Assembly: GCF_013407185.1 (NCBI RefSeq)
Contig: NZ_CP026995.1
Coordinates: forward strand, 2,107,419 to 2,171,418
Direction of reading: 5' to 3'
DNA from: Nitrosopumilus ureiphilus
GTDB taxonomy: Archaea > Thermoproteota > Nitrososphaeria > Nitrososphaerales > Nitrosopumilaceae
Length of the DNA: 64,000 nucleotides
Shown: positions 34,074 to 44,061 of the stretch, one piece after another
Numbering within the stretch: the first letter of the stretch is position 1
Layout: each line of letters starts with the position of its first letter
The notes under the pieces: model-generated
Told to the model about the DNA's origin: nothing
The model's database searches: none
The model's input: only the letters and a program-made list of their open reading frames with translations
Made by a program: the position numbers and the translations under genes

Positions 34074-34753
34074 AATGGTATTTCGATGATTTTGTTTATG
34101 GCTCAATTGATGGTGCTGTAACAACTTTTGCTATAGTTGCAGGAGTAGTTGGAGCATCATTATCTCCAGGAATTATTTTAATTTTAGGATTTGCAAATTT
34201 ATTTGCAGATGGATTTTCAATGGCCACTGCAAATTATCAAGCATCAAAGGCAAGAAATGAATTTGTTCAAATGAAGAGGAGACAAGAAGAATGGGAGATT
34301 GATAATCTAGCAGAACAAGAAAGAAACGAGATAAGAGAGATTTATAGAGAAAAGGGATTCAAAGATGAATTATTAGAAGATGTTGTACGAATTATCACAT
34401 CTAGAAGAAAAGTTTGGATAGATACCATGATGAAAGAAGAGTTAGGGCTAATCGAGGATGAAAGGAATCCATTTGATAGTTCTGTTAGTACTTTTGTTGG
34501 TTTTAATATCATTGGACTAATTCCATTAATTCCATTCATGATCTTTATGATGATTGGAATTGATCCAAATTCAGAAGCTTTTACTTATTCTACAGTATCG
34601 GTTCTCGCTGCATTTTTTCTAGTAGGAATGATTAAAGGAAAAATTGTTAAAAAATCAATGATGCGTTCAGGAATTATAACATTAATCATTGGCGGTATTG
34701 CAGCAAGTGTTGCATATATGGTAGGACATGGATTAAATTTTCTGGTTTCTTAG
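34070..34753 (+). CDS. VIT1/CCC1-family iron/manganese transporter
   Basis: Membrane protein of 227 residues. [20 protein letters not shown] and [18 protein letters not shown] are helix 1-2 marks of the family, including the acidic residues for metal. The cytoplasmic stretch holds many Glu residues ([19 protein letters not shown]), followed by three C-terminal helices. It likely moves Fe2+ or Mn2+ out of the cytoplasm. Overlapping start with the CBS gene. Confidence 0.9.
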   Translation: MKWYFDDFVYGSIDGAVTTFAIVAGVVGASLSPGIILILGFANLFADGFSMATANYQASKARNEFVQMKRRQEEWEIDNLAEQERNEIREIYREKGFKDELLEDVVRIITSRRKVWIDTMMKEELGLIEDERNPFDSSVSTFVGFNIIGLIPLIPFMIFMMIGIDPNSEAFTYSTVSVLAAFFLVGMIKGKIVKKSMMRSGIITLIIGGIAASVAYMVGHGLNFLVS

Positions 34754-34764
34754 GTTAGCGATAA

Positions 34765-36069
34765 ATGTCTGAATTAAAGCGGCACATGGGACTCTTTCAT
34801 CTTACCATGTATGGTGTGGGTTTGATTCTGGGTGCAGGCATCTATGTCTTAATTGGAGAAGCTGTAGGTATTGCAGGAGATTCTGTATGGATTGCATTTG
34901 CATTAGGATCAATAGTTGCATTGTTTGCAGGATTAAGTTATGCTGAATTATCATCAGTATTTCCAAAAGCTGCTGCAGAATATGTTTTCATTAAAAATGC
35001 ATTTAAAAATAATTTTTTTGCATTTATAATAGGATGGTTAACTGCAATCACATCAATAATTACTGCTGCAACAGTGGCATTAGGGTTTGGTGGGTATTTT
35101 GCTGAATTTGTAGATATTCCGATTATTACTTCTGCTATGGGTTTGTTAATTATTCTTTCAATTGTAAATTTTGTAGGAATTAGAGAGTCATCGTGGACTA
35201 ATACTATTTTTACGATAATTGAAGCTTCAGGATTAATACTGATAATTATTATTGGCTTTACATTTAGTAGTCCAGAACCTGTAAATTATCTTGAAAGTCC
35301 ATCTGGATTTACTGGAATTGCTATTGCGTTTGTCTTGATATTTTTTGCATTTATTGGATTTGAAGATATGGCAAATATTGCTGAAGAAGTGAGAAAACCT
35401 AGAAAAACAATTCCTAGAGCAATAATTTTATCAGTTTTAATATCTGGGATAATATACATTCTAGTTTCATTAGCTGTAGTACGAGTTGTAAATTGGGAAG
35501 AACTTGCAACTTCAGCTGCTCCAATAGCACTAGTAGCTGAAAGGGGATTAGGTTCAGAAGCACATATTTTACTTTCATCAATTGCTCTTTTTGCCATAAC
35601 AAATACTGTTTTGATTACACTTGTTGCAGGCTCTAGAATGTTTTATGGAATGGCAAGAGAAAAAGTATTTCCATCAATATTAGGAAAAATTCATTTTAAA
35701 ACAAAAACTCCTTGGATTGCAGTTTTTATGATTCTGATAATTTCATTGGCTTTTACATTAATTGGGGATATTGTAATTGTTGCAAACATTACAGTTTTTG
35801 CAATTGTGATAACTTTTGCTGCAGTAAATTTGGCAGTTATTGTTTTACGTTATACAGAACCTGATATGGAACGAAAATTCAGAATTCCTATAAATATTGG
35901 TAAATTCCCAATTCTTCCGCTATTTGGATTAGGGATTTCAATCTATATGGGATTTCAATTTGAAATAGAGGTTGTGCTTGTAGGATTGGTAATTATTGGA
36001 ATTGGTGCAGTTTTCTACAAGATTTCTAAAAATTCCACAACTAAATCCAGTAATATATCTCAAATTTGA
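34765..36069 (+). CDS. APC-superfamily amino acid permease
   Basis: A 434-residue transporter with about 12 helices. GLILGAGIYVLIGEAVG is the TM1 substrate loop, FFAFIGFEDMANIAEEVRKPRKTIPRAI is the well-conserved TM6 region. The substrate may be an amino acid or polyamine. It begins 11 bp after the VIT transporter, making a likely three- or four-gene transport operon. Confidence 0.92.
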   Translation: MSELKRHMGLFHLTMYGVGLILGAGIYVLIGEAVGIAGDSVWIAFALGSIVALFAGLSYAELSSVFPKAAAEYVFIKNAFKNNFFAFIIGWLTAITSIITAATVALGFGGYFAEFVDIPIITSAMGLLIILSIVNFVGIRESSWTNTIFTIIEASGLILIIIIGFTFSSPEPVNYLESPSGFTGIAIAFVLIFFAFIGFEDMANIAEEVRKPRKTIPRAIILSVLISGIIYILVSLAVVRVVNWEELATSAAPIALVAERGLGSEAHILLSSIALFAITNTVLITLVAGSRMFYGMAREKVFPSILGKIHFKTKTPWIAVFMILIISLAFTLIGDIVIVANITVFAIVITFAAVNLAVIVLRYTEPDMERKFRIPINIGKFPILPLFGLGISIYMGFQFEIEVVLVGLVIIGIGAVFYKISKNSTTKSSNISQI

Positions 36070-36113
36070 TTTTTAAAATTAGTTTTAATAATTCAATTCA
36101 ATCTTAATGGTCA

Positions 36114-37322
36114 ATGGTTCTAGAATTTGATGCAATTCCCACATTGATTGGTATATTGATTTTAGTTATTCCTTCAATGTTATTAGGTAGAATTTGTAAA
36201 CATTTTGGAATTTCTGAAATTATTGGTTTTGTAATTGGTGGAATAATCTTTAGTCCATTTGCGTTGGGAGGATGGATTCAATTCTTTGATAGACCAATTG
36301 TAGAATTAAATGAATTGATTTTATCATTTTGGCAAATTGCTGGAATTATAATTTTATTTTCAGCTGGTCTTCATTTTCCTTTTTCTAGTTTAAAGAATGC
36401 AGGAATCAAAGCTATGATAGTTGGTGTAACAGGAGTAATTGTTCCACTAGCACTTGGATATGGAATTTCTGTTTTACTTGGAATTGAGTGGATGGTTGCA
36501 ATGATTATTGCTGCAACTCTAAGTGCAACAAGTATTGCAGCAGCTGTAACTATTCTAGATGAATTAGGTAAGGAGAAAACTCAGGAAGGAAATATTTTGG
36601 TTAATGCTGCAGTTCTTGATGATGTATTAGGATTGGCAATTTTATCATCTATAATTTCAATAGTAATTGCACATGCATTACCATCTCTGGAGTTAGTATT
36701 GTTTGAGATATCAGAATCATTGATTTTATGGATTGTTATTTTATTAGGTTCTGTATTTTTACTTCCTAAGATGGTTCATGCTGTAGCAGCTATGAGACCT
36801 ACCTCCCTTGAATCACGAGGTACAAAACAAGCAACTGCATTAGGTTCAGCATTTGGTATAGCAGCCATTGCTGCAAGTATTGGTCTTAATCCGATAGTAG
36901 GAGGATTTGCAGCAGGAATGGGACTTGCAGGTTCAAAGTTAGCAAGGCAAGTTAAAGAATTTGTTGGGGAATTACAAATTATTTTTGCACCATTCTTCTT
37001 TGCAATAATAGGTGCACATATCGATATTGCAAATATTCTGAGTGTAGATCTAGTCTTATTTGTTGTAATATTGATTATTGCAGTTCTTGGTAAAATTTTG
37101 GGTGCTGGAATTCCAGCTATCATACTACTCAAAGATAAAAACAAAGGTTTACGAATAGGATACGGAATGGTTGTTAGAGGCGAGATTGCAGTTATCACGG
37201 CAGGGTTGGGATTAGCTTATGGAATTATTTCAGAAAGCATTTTTTCAACATTAATTTTTGTAATATTAGGCACAATTATTATTGGACCAATATTACTAAG
37301 GCATTCATTTAAAAAAACATGA
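36114..37322 (+). CDS. CPA2-family Na+/H+ (or K+) antiporter
   Basis: Kef/NapA-type antiporter of 402 residues with about 12 helices. PSMLLGRICKHFGISEIIGF and GIIILFSAGLHFPFSSLKN open it; ILVNAAVLDDVLGLAILSSI carries the paired-aspartate core (DD) of helix 5. There is no C-terminal TrkA-N domain. It would balance Na+/H+ or pH in sea water. It lies 44 bp after the permease. Confidence 0.9.
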   Translation: MVLEFDAIPTLIGILILVIPSMLLGRICKHFGISEIIGFVIGGIIFSPFALGGWIQFFDRPIVELNELILSFWQIAGIIILFSAGLHFPFSSLKNAGIKAMIVGVTGVIVPLALGYGISVLLGIEWMVAMIIAATLSATSIAAAVTILDELGKEKTQEGNILVNAAVLDDVLGLAILSSIISIVIAHALPSLELVLFEISESLILWIVILLGSVFLLPKMVHAVAAMRPTSLESRGTKQATALGSAFGIAAIAASIGLNPIVGGFAAGMGLAGSKLARQVKEFVGELQIIFAPFFFAIIGAHIDIANILSVDLVLFVVILIIAVLGKILGAGIPAIILLKDKNKGLRIGYGMVVRGEIAVITAGLGLAYGIISESIFSTLIFVILGTIIIGPILLRHSFKKT

Positions 37323-37340
37323 TGAAATTTCAAATTCTAC

Positions 37341-37979
37341 TTAGTTCTTTTTAGATTTTACAAGTGCAGTTATAGCAATTCCAATACCAACTATACCAAC
37401 TCCAATACCAATGTACCCTACATTCATTTGTTGTCTTAATTCTTGAAGAGAATTAACTGATTCTTTCAAATCATGTATATCACCAATTAATGTAGTATGC
37501 CCATCAATAATTTGAGTTAATGTAAGATCTGATGGTTCAGGAAATTCAATGTAAGCACGTTCTTCAACTTTTGGTGGATGCATTGACAAACTAATTGGAG
37601 TATCTTCAATTGTTCCTAAAATATTTGCTTGATAAAATCCAGAAATGGTTGGATTGATAAATGCATAATATTTTCCTGGAATGTTATGATCAGGAGACAA
37701 AGGTAGTGTTATACTCTCATCTTGGTAGTTTAATTTTATTTTAATTGTTTTTTTTAATCCTGTAATTCCATTTTTAAAAACTTGATCTTTAAGTTCTAAT
37801 GCAGGTTCAAGTGGACTAACATAAAATTCAATTGCATTAGTTTCTCCAGAAACTACCGGTTCATTCATCCAACCTATTTCTACTCTATATTCACCAACAG
37901 AGTCAACTGTATGGCCATATGCAATTCCTGCTAAACCTGGAATAATTAACAAAAATAATAACAAGAGTTTTATTTTCAA
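37341..37979 (-). CDS. Membrane-anchored secreted protein with possible mature N-terminal His
   Basis: Signal peptide ending LAGIAYG (residue 22), then HTVDSVGEYRVEIGW. If cleavage falls after G22 the mature protein begins with His, as in CopC, PmoB and LPMO copper sites. A beta-sandwich to about residue 150, a short helical part with coiled-coil character, and a TM helix near 186-206 follow. The sequence NEPVVSGETNAIEFYV resembles YtkA/CopC-like folds. The copper role is a guess. Confidence 0.6.
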   Translation of the reverse strand: MKIKLLLLFLLIIPGLAGIAYGHTVDSVGEYRVEIGWMNEPVVSGETNAIEFYVSPLEPALELKDQVFKNGITGLKKTIKIKLNYQDESITLPLSPDHNIPGKYYAFINPTISGFYQANILGTIEDTPISLSMHPPKVEERAYIEFPEPSDLTLTQIIDGHTTLIGDIHDLKESVNSLQELRQQMNVGYIGIGVGIVGIGIAITALVKSKKN

Positions 37980-38036
37980 TACTAAAAAAACTTAATCTGA
38001 TTTTAAAAACCTTCTACTAATTTTCAGAAATAAATT

Positions 38037-39401
38037 CTAAGATTCAGGATAGTCATCAAGGGGGTTTGATTTTTTGAAATTTTTCATCTCTTCATCAAAG
38101 AAGAATTTTTCAGTTAGTGCAGGTTTTAAATCATCTAACCAAATTGCATTTTCATCGTATTTAGCAAAAAATGGAACTTGTACCCAGTTAGGATTTCTAC
38201 CTTGTAAAAATCTCAAAACAATTACTTTTTGATCATGTAAATCTGCAGTTCCAATAACATGTACTTTTCCTGGAGTTGCAGACATACTAGGTCCTCTAAC
38301 AGTTCTTGCTAATCCACTAACTGAAGAATATGCTTTTTTGAAAATTTGATATGCCTTTACTAAAGGAACACCAAAGTAATGCTGAGCGCCAGTATCTCTT
38401 ACAACGAACATGTAATATGGAATACATCCCAATTGAACTTGTTTGGTCCACATTTTTGCCCACATTTCAGCATCATCGTTTATGTGTGCTAAAAGTGGAG
38501 ATTGTGTTCTAATTATTGCACCAGTAGATCTAACTGCTTTTATTGCATTTTTTACTGCATCTGTTGATAATTCATTCAGATGATTAAAGTGACCCATGAT
38601 TGCAAGATGTAATCCGCTATCAACAATTTTTCTAAAAACATCTAGCATTTCTTGAGAATCAGAATCTGTTAAAAATTTGTAAGGCCAATATGATAGAGCT
38701 TTTGTTCCAATTCTAATTGTTTTCAGATTTGGAAGTTTTGCATCAAGTAAAGTATCAATATATTTTGAGAAAATTTTTGCTTTCATAATCATTGGATCCC
38801 CGCCGGTAAATAACACGTCACTAATCTCTGGATGTTCTTTAACATACTGAACTAGTTGTTCTCCTTCTTGCATTGCAAATTTCATTTCATCCATTCCTAC
38901 AAATTGTGGCCATCTAAAACAAAAGCTGCAATATGCATGACATGTTTGACTTTGACTTGGAAAGAAAAGACAGGTTTCTTTGTATTTGTGTTGCATTCCA
39001 TATAATTTTGTTCCATCTTTCAATGTTGGAACATTTAGTTCCATTTGACCTGCAGGATGTGGATTTAGTTGTAAACGAATTTCATTTGCAATAGATGTAA
39101 TTTCTTTTTTATCTAAATTGTTTTTTAATGCTGTTGCCATTTTTTCATAATGTTCAGGTTTTAACATTCCTTTTTGAGGAAAAGTTAGTACAAACATCGG
39201 ATCATTAGGAATGTTATTCCAATCAATTAATTGCTCAACAACATAGTTGTTTGCTTTAAATGGTAAAACATTTCCAACAACTTCCATTTCAAATTGAGTT
39301 TCTTCTCCAAGATTCTGAATTTGTGGAATGGTTCGAAAATTAGATAATGTGTAAGATTTTAGTGATGGTGAATTATCCCAAATGGTTTCTTGATAGGTCA
39401 C
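38037..39401 (-). CDS. Lysine 2,3-aminomutase-family radical SAM enzyme
   Basis: Radical SAM protein of 454 residues. The cluster motif CxxxCxxC reads CHAYCSFC (C154, C158, C161), LFTGGDPM is the SAM GGD motif, and IRIGTKALSYWPYKF matches KamA-like enzymes, as do IPYYMFVVRDTGAQHYFGVP and the late Lys-containing SATPGKV. KamA makes beta-lysine, which in some organisms is acetylated to an osmolyte. I see no AblB acetyltransferase next to it, so the substrate may differ. Confidence 0.85.
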   Translation of the reverse strand: MTYQETIWDNSPSLKSYTLSNFRTIPQIQNLGEETQFEMEVVGNVLPFKANNYVVEQLIDWNNIPNDPMFVLTFPQKGMLKPEHYEKMATALKNNLDKKEITSIANEIRLQLNPHPAGQMELNVPTLKDGTKLYGMQHKYKETCLFFPSQSQTCHAYCSFCFRWPQFVGMDEMKFAMQEGEQLVQYVKEHPEISDVLFTGGDPMIMKAKIFSKYIDTLLDAKLPNLKTIRIGTKALSYWPYKFLTDSDSQEMLDVFRKIVDSGLHLAIMGHFNHLNELSTDAVKNAIKAVRSTGAIIRTQSPLLAHINDDAEMWAKMWTKQVQLGCIPYYMFVVRDTGAQHYFGVPLVKAYQIFKKAYSSVSGLARTVRGPSMSATPGKVHVIGTADLHDQKVIVLRFLQGRNPNWVQVPFFAKYDENAIWLDDLKPALTEKFFFDEEMKNFKKSNPLDDYPES

Positions 39402-39553
39402 TTTGTTACTAGTACAAATACCATTGTTAAAGGTTACAGGTTTTTTTATGCGTGAAAATTTTAAATTTTATAATAGTTTTATTAAAGATTCTAACAGGAA
39501 TGAGAGTTCAGGTTACCTATGTATGATAGAAAAAAAGAGAAAAAGTGATCTAA

Positions 39554-41299
39554 ATGGCTGAAGAAATAATTGATGCAGTAACAGGTCAAGTAGACCAATT
39601 TCAAGGTATTTCTCAGCTTCTAGCTTCGTCTGAATCTCTTCAGGCAGCATTTATTGTATTAATTGTAGGAATTATTGGAATCGTAGTAATTTATCGTACA
39701 TTTTCAAAATGGGTAAAGAAGCAAAAATTGAATTATGTACGACCACATCTTTCAAGATTTATCAGGGTGGTGGTTTTACCATTTTTTGCTATTATATTAA
39801 TTACCTCAGTAAATTTCTACATACAATCATTTGCTCTGTTTGAAAATGATGTTTTAGATTATGCAAAGGAAAAACTAAATCCTAGTGAAACATTTGCAAA
39901 GATTCTCAATACAATAAATATTCTTGTTATTGGATACTCTATTGCTCATATAATTCCAATAGTACTTCGTAAAAAAGAAAAATCTAATTTGGAGAAAGAA
40001 GATTTTGAGGCATGGAAAGAGTTACGTGGATTTTTAGATGATGATAATGATCTTTTTCATAAATTCTACAGGTGGGTTCCTCCAAAACACACACCAGAAG
40101 AACTAACAGGTGAAGAATTTGAAAAAAATCTCAAGACAGAGGAAGGTAAAAAATTCCTTGAAGAATTTAGAACAACAAAAGGACTACCTATTGGTAGCTA
40201 TGAACAATTAGTTAAAGATCCATTTGAAGAATGGAAAAAATCTGAGAGAGTCAAGTATCAAAAATATTATGATGATTGTATTTCTGGAAATAATGAATCT
40301 GGAAAAAAGCTAAAACCTGGACAAGACGTTGAGGAAATTTTCCCTATAGATACATGGAGAGAAGAAAAAAGATTTAGCGGATTTGATCCAGTAGTTTCTG
40401 GATCAAAACCACCAGGTTATGCAAAAAGAAAAAGAAAAGATCTTCCAAAATCAATTTCTCAGATTTTACCACTTGGAATTTTTGTTGCAGTAATACTTGG
40501 AGTAATTAGTTGGTGGGGAATAGATTTGATAATACTTGCAACTGCTACAGGAGGATTTGCCATAGGTATAGGATTAGCACTACAAGAAACCATGCAAAAT
40601 TATTTTGCATACATATTGATTAGAAAGGACAAGATTTTTGCAGAAGGTGAGCGTGTTCAATTAGATACTGGATATAATGGATATGTGCATAAAATCACTC
40701 CTAGAGTAACTTTCATTCGTGATGCATTAAATGAATCATATGCAGTAATTCCAACAAGGCAGCTTGTTAATTCTCAAATTATTAATTATTCAAAAGAAAT
40801 CAAAATGGTACCAGCAATTGTTGAAGTAGGAGTTTCTTATCTCAATAATCCAAAGCAAGTCGCTGCAATTTTAGTTAAGATTGGAAAGCGGGCTATGAAA
40901 GAGGTTATAGATGAAAGAGGAAGACATCTAGTCAGGCAGCAAAGATGTCCTTATTTGGATAACAATAAGCCTAGTTGTGGATGTGACAAAGATATTCATG
41001 TTGAAATAAATCAACCTGTTGTTAGATTTAACAAATTTAATGATTCATCACTTGATTTTTCATTATGGGTTTATGTTAGAGATTATGGTGCACAATTCAA
41101 AACTAAAACGGACATTAGGGTAATTATGTATGAAGAATTTAAAAAATATGATATCAGAATTCCATGGCCAATTAGAACAGTGTATCAAGGAGATGAAAAG
41201 CGGGAGGATGAGGAAATCAGAAAGCTTGATGACAAAAGAAACAAAGTTGTTGATGAATTTGGTATAGGAGATATAGGTCGTGGAGGCGGAGAGGATTAA
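39554..41299 (+). CDS. MscS-type mechanosensitive channel with unusual inserts
   Basis: Helices near residues 32-50, 68-90 and 112-132, then a hydrophilic insert of about 160 residues, then the pore region at about 290-350 (LATATGGFAIGIGLALQETM) and the MscS beta domain (FAEGERVQLDTGYNGYVHKI). A Cys-rich loop RCPYLDNNKPSCGCDKD sits inside the C-terminal cytoplasmic domain (about residues 465-480). At 581 residues it is about twice E. coli MscS. It likely releases solutes on osmotic downshock. Confidence 0.88.
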   Translation: MAEEIIDAVTGQVDQFQGISQLLASSESLQAAFIVLIVGIIGIVVIYRTFSKWVKKQKLNYVRPHLSRFIRVVVLPFFAIILITSVNFYIQSFALFENDVLDYAKEKLNPSETFAKILNTINILVIGYSIAHIIPIVLRKKEKSNLEKEDFEAWKELRGFLDDDNDLFHKFYRWVPPKHTPEELTGEEFEKNLKTEEGKKFLEEFRTTKGLPIGSYEQLVKDPFEEWKKSERVKYQKYYDDCISGNNESGKKLKPGQDVEEIFPIDTWREEKRFSGFDPVVSGSKPPGYAKRKRKDLPKSISQILPLGIFVAVILGVISWWGIDLIILATATGGFAIGIGLALQETMQNYFAYILIRKDKIFAEGERVQLDTGYNGYVHKITPRVTFIRDALNESYAVIPTRQLVNSQIINYSKEIKMVPAIVEVGVSYLNNPKQVAAILVKIGKRAMKEVIDERGRHLVRQQRCPYLDNNKPSCGCDKDIHVEINQPVVRFNKFNDSSLDFSLWVYVRDYGAQFKTKTDIRVIMYEEFKKYDIRIPWPIRTVYQGDEKREDEEIRKLDDKRNKVVDEFGIGDIGRGGGED

Positions 41300-41338
41300 T
41301 CTTCTCAAAACTTAAGAATCCCATTAAATCACATTTTC

Positions 41339-42217
41339 TTGTTGAGTAATATATCAATAATTTCAGGAAAAACATCTGAGGATTTAGCAAGAAAATTATC
41401 TAAGAAGATAAAGGCAAATCTAGTAAAATCGGAGATTAGAGTTTTTGCTGATGGGGAAAGTAAAATTACGTTAAATGGAAATCTATCAAAGAAAAAATCA
41501 GTTGTGGTACAGTCAATTTATCCGCCAGTTGATACCAATTTGATACAAGTATTATCATTGATTTCAAAAGCTAAAGAAATTTCATCACAAGTAATTGCTG
41601 TAATTCCATACATGGGATATGCAAGACAAGATAGAGAGTTTTTGCCTGGCGAAATTGTAACGATGAAAGTTCTAGGGAAATTATTCAAAGGTGCAGGTGC
41701 ATCAAAAGTTATCGTAGTTGATATTCACAGTATGATTGGATTTAAGCACTTTACTATAAAGACAAAAAATGTAACTGCAATTTCAGATCTTGTACAGTAT
41801 TTTAAGAAATTGAGGCTAAAAAATCCTCTGATTGTATCCCCTGATCAGGGTGGAAAAGAAAGGGCAAGGGAATTCGCAAGGGAATTCGGTTCAGAGTTTA
41901 TCGCTTTAGAAAAAAAGAGAGATAGAAAAACAGGTAAGGTACAGATTCAAACTAAAAATGTAGAAGTTGCAGGAAGAGATCTAATTCTAGTTGATGATAT
42001 GATAAGTACTGGTGGAAGTATTGTTAAAGCTACACAATTTCTCAAAAAACAAAAATGCAAAAGAGTGTATGTTGCATGTACACATGCACTTTTAATGAAT
42101 GATGCAGAAAATAAAATTAGAAAAGCAGGAGTCACAAAAATTGTTAGTGCAAATACAATTCCAGGTAAAACATCAATAGTAGATGTTTCAAATACAATTG
42201 CAAAGGCAATAGCATAA
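41339..42217 (+). CDS. prs: Ribose-phosphate pyrophosphokinase (PRPP synthase)
   Basis: Makes PRPP from ribose-5-phosphate and ATP for nucleotide, His and Trp synthesis. VFADGESKITL, IPYMGYARQDREFLPGE, VVDIHSM, SPDQGGKERAREFA and the PRPP loop LVDDMISTGGSIVKA are all present. Length 292. Translation starts at TTG (41339 or 41342). The stop codon shares one base with the next start (TAATG), so translation is coupled to the methyltransferase. Confidence 0.95.
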   Translation: MLSNISIISGKTSEDLARKLSKKIKANLVKSEIRVFADGESKITLNGNLSKKKSVVVQSIYPPVDTNLIQVLSLISKAKEISSQVIAVIPYMGYARQDREFLPGEIVTMKVLGKLFKGAGASKVIVVDIHSMIGFKHFTIKTKNVTAISDLVQYFKKLRLKNPLIVSPDQGGKERAREFAREFGSEFIALEKKRDRKTGKVQIQTKNVEVAGRDLILVDDMISTGGSIVKATQFLKKQKCKRVYVACTHALLMNDAENKIRKAGVTKIVSANTIPGKTSIVDVSNTIAKAIA

Positions 42218-43164
42218 TGCCAGAAAGTTTTTTTATTTTATCTAAAGATTATCTAGAACTTGCTACTGATGAAATAATTGCATTATCAAAAATGTATGAT
42301 AGATTTTCTAAAGTTAAAATAATTTCAAATCTAGTAATTATCCAATCAAAAACAAACTGGGAAAAAATTTCAAAGCGTGCGTCATTTGTAAAAATTTCTG
42401 GTCAGATATTAAGAAAGATGTCAGGATTATTTTTAGATGAAGAAAATTTGGGGGTGTTAAAAAATGCTAAAACCTTTGTTTGTAGAATAATCAATTTGTC
42501 ATCCAATCAATTCAATATTCCCGAATTGGAGAGTTCTATGGGAGATATGGTATCAAAGTTTTCTCATGCAAAAGTAAAATTGGAAGATCCCGACATTACG
42601 GTATATCTAATTTTTACAGATAAAGAAAACTTTTTTGGATTTTCAAAAAGAGTCAAAAAAGAGAGTAGACCTAAAAAGATTACAAAATATCCTCATGAAT
42701 TAGATTGGAAATTAACAAGAGTCATGATAAATTTAATAGGAATGAGAGAAGGAAAAACTATTTGTGATCCATTCTGTGGTACAGGTACAACTCTTTTAGA
42801 AGCCAAATCAATGGGAATTCATGCAATTGGATTAGATTTTGATGAAAAGATGTGTGCAATTTCAAAAGAAAATCTTGTGACAAATGGCTATAAATCAAAA
42901 GTATTCAACTCAGATTTTCAAGAATTATCAAAGATTTCTGAAGAATTTGACGGTATTGTTACTGATTTACCATATGGAAGATCTTCAAGGGCGTCAGAAA
43001 AACCAGAGGAGATCCTGAGGAGATTTTTCTCAATTTTGCCTAAACGTAAAAGAATTGCAATCATGTACAAAAAAGAATTGGATAGTAAATTGAGATTAAA
43101 GGGACTAAAAAAATATGAAATCTATAGGCATAAAAGCTTGACAAGGACAATTTTGATAAAATGA
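42217..43164 (+). CDS. tRNA guanine-N2 methyltransferase (Trm11/TrmG10 type)
   Basis: SAM-dependent methyltransferase of 315 residues. The N-terminal half is a THUMP-like RNA-binding region; [20 protein letters not shown] binds SAM and TDLPYGRSS is the NPPY-like catalytic motif of G10 methylases. It probably modifies G10 (or G26) in tRNA. Its start overlaps the prs stop by one base and its end overlaps the RNase Z start by 4. Confidence 0.88.
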   Translation: MPESFFILSKDYLELATDEIIALSKMYDRFSKVKIISNLVIIQSKTNWEKISKRASFVKISGQILRKMSGLFLDEENLGVLKNAKTFVCRIINLSSNQFNIPELESSMGDMVSKFSHAKVKLEDPDITVYLIFTDKENFFGFSKRVKKESRPKKITKYPHELDWKLTRVMINLIGMREGKTICDPFCGTGTTLLEAKSMGIHAIGLDFDEKMCAISKENLVTNGYKSKVFNSDFQELSKISEEFDGIVTDLPYGRSSRASEKPEEILRRFFSILPKRKRIAIMYKKELDSKLRLKGLKKYEIYRHKSLTRTILIK

Positions 43165-44060
43165 AACTCGTGTTTTTAGGTACATCAGCAGCCCAACCTA
43201 CTGAGAAAAGAGGATTGTCCTGTATTTGTTTAGAAAGAGAAGGTGAAATTCTAATGTTTGATGCAGGAGAAGCAACACAAATTTCCTATATGAAATCAGG
43301 TTTAGGGTGGAATAAAAAAATGAAATTGTTTGTAACGCATCTACATGGAGATCATTGTGTAGGGATTTTGGGATTGCTGCAAACAATGTCTATGCAAAAT
43401 AGAACAGAAACTTTGGAAATTTTTGGACCAAATGGAATTGAAGAATTTATTGCTGCTAACATCAAAGTATTAAATTTTGGATTATCATTTCCTGTTTTAA
43501 TTACTATTATTAAAGAAGGGAAAGTTTTTGAAGATAAAAAATATTCAATTCATGCTTGTAAAGCAAATCATTCAGTTACTGCATTTTCATATCTATTTGA
43601 AGAAAAGGATAAGCCAGGAAGATTCAATATTGATGAAGCTAAAAAATTAGGAATTCCAGAAGGGGAGTTGTGGAATAAATTGCAAAATGGAAATAAAATA
43701 GAAATTAATGGAAAAATAATAAAACCAGATCAGGTATTAGGAGAAAAACGTCCTGGAAAAAAGATTGGTATTTCAGGAGATACAATGCCTACCAAAGAGT
43801 TAGAAAAATTTTTTGAGGATTGTGATTATCTGGTATTTGATTCCACATTTCTAGATGAAGAAAAACAAAGAGCACAAGATACTTGCCATTCTACTGCAAA
43901 GCAAGCTGCAACAATAGCAAAAGATGCAAAAGTAAAAAATTTAGTTTTAACACATTTTTCAGCAAGATACAAAGACGAAGTTGGACATTTAGAAGAAGCA
44001 GGAAAAATTCATGATTCAGTAATTGCTGCAAGAGATCTTTTAGAAATAGAAATTAAATAA
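43161..44060 (+). CDS. rnz: Ribonuclease Z (tRNA 3' endonuclease)
   Basis: Removes the 3' trailer of pre-tRNA. The zinc motif is [15 protein letters not shown], the opening is [16 protein letters not shown], and H near [11 protein letters not shown] and the late [10 protein letters not shown] complete the site, as does [12 protein letters not shown]. Length 299, the short RNase Z form. Since tRNA genes here lack CCA, this cut is followed by the CCA enzyme at 47171-48502. Confidence 0.95.
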   Translation: MKLVFLGTSAAQPTEKRGLSCICLEREGEILMFDAGEATQISYMKSGLGWNKKMKLFVTHLHGDHCVGILGLLQTMSMQNRTETLEIFGPNGIEEFIAANIKVLNFGLSFPVLITIIKEGKVFEDKKYSIHACKANHSVTAFSYLFEEKDKPGRFNIDEAKKLGIPEGELWNKLQNGNKIEINGKIIKPDQVLGEKRPGKKIGISGDTMPTKELEKFFEDCDYLVFDSTFLDEEKQRAQDTCHSTAKQAATIAKDAKVKNLVLTHFSARYKDEVGHLEEAGKIHDSVIAARDLLEIEIK

Positions 44061-44061
44061 G

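Noticed and set aside
36776..37198. 140-residue open frame on the minus strand
   Set aside because: It is a shadow of the CPA2 antiporter gene, which has clear family motifs in the other strand.
41860..41890. Tandem GCAAGGGAATTC-type repeat
   Set aside because: It lies inside prs and encodes RAREFAREFG in a conserved part of the enzyme; it is codon coincidence.
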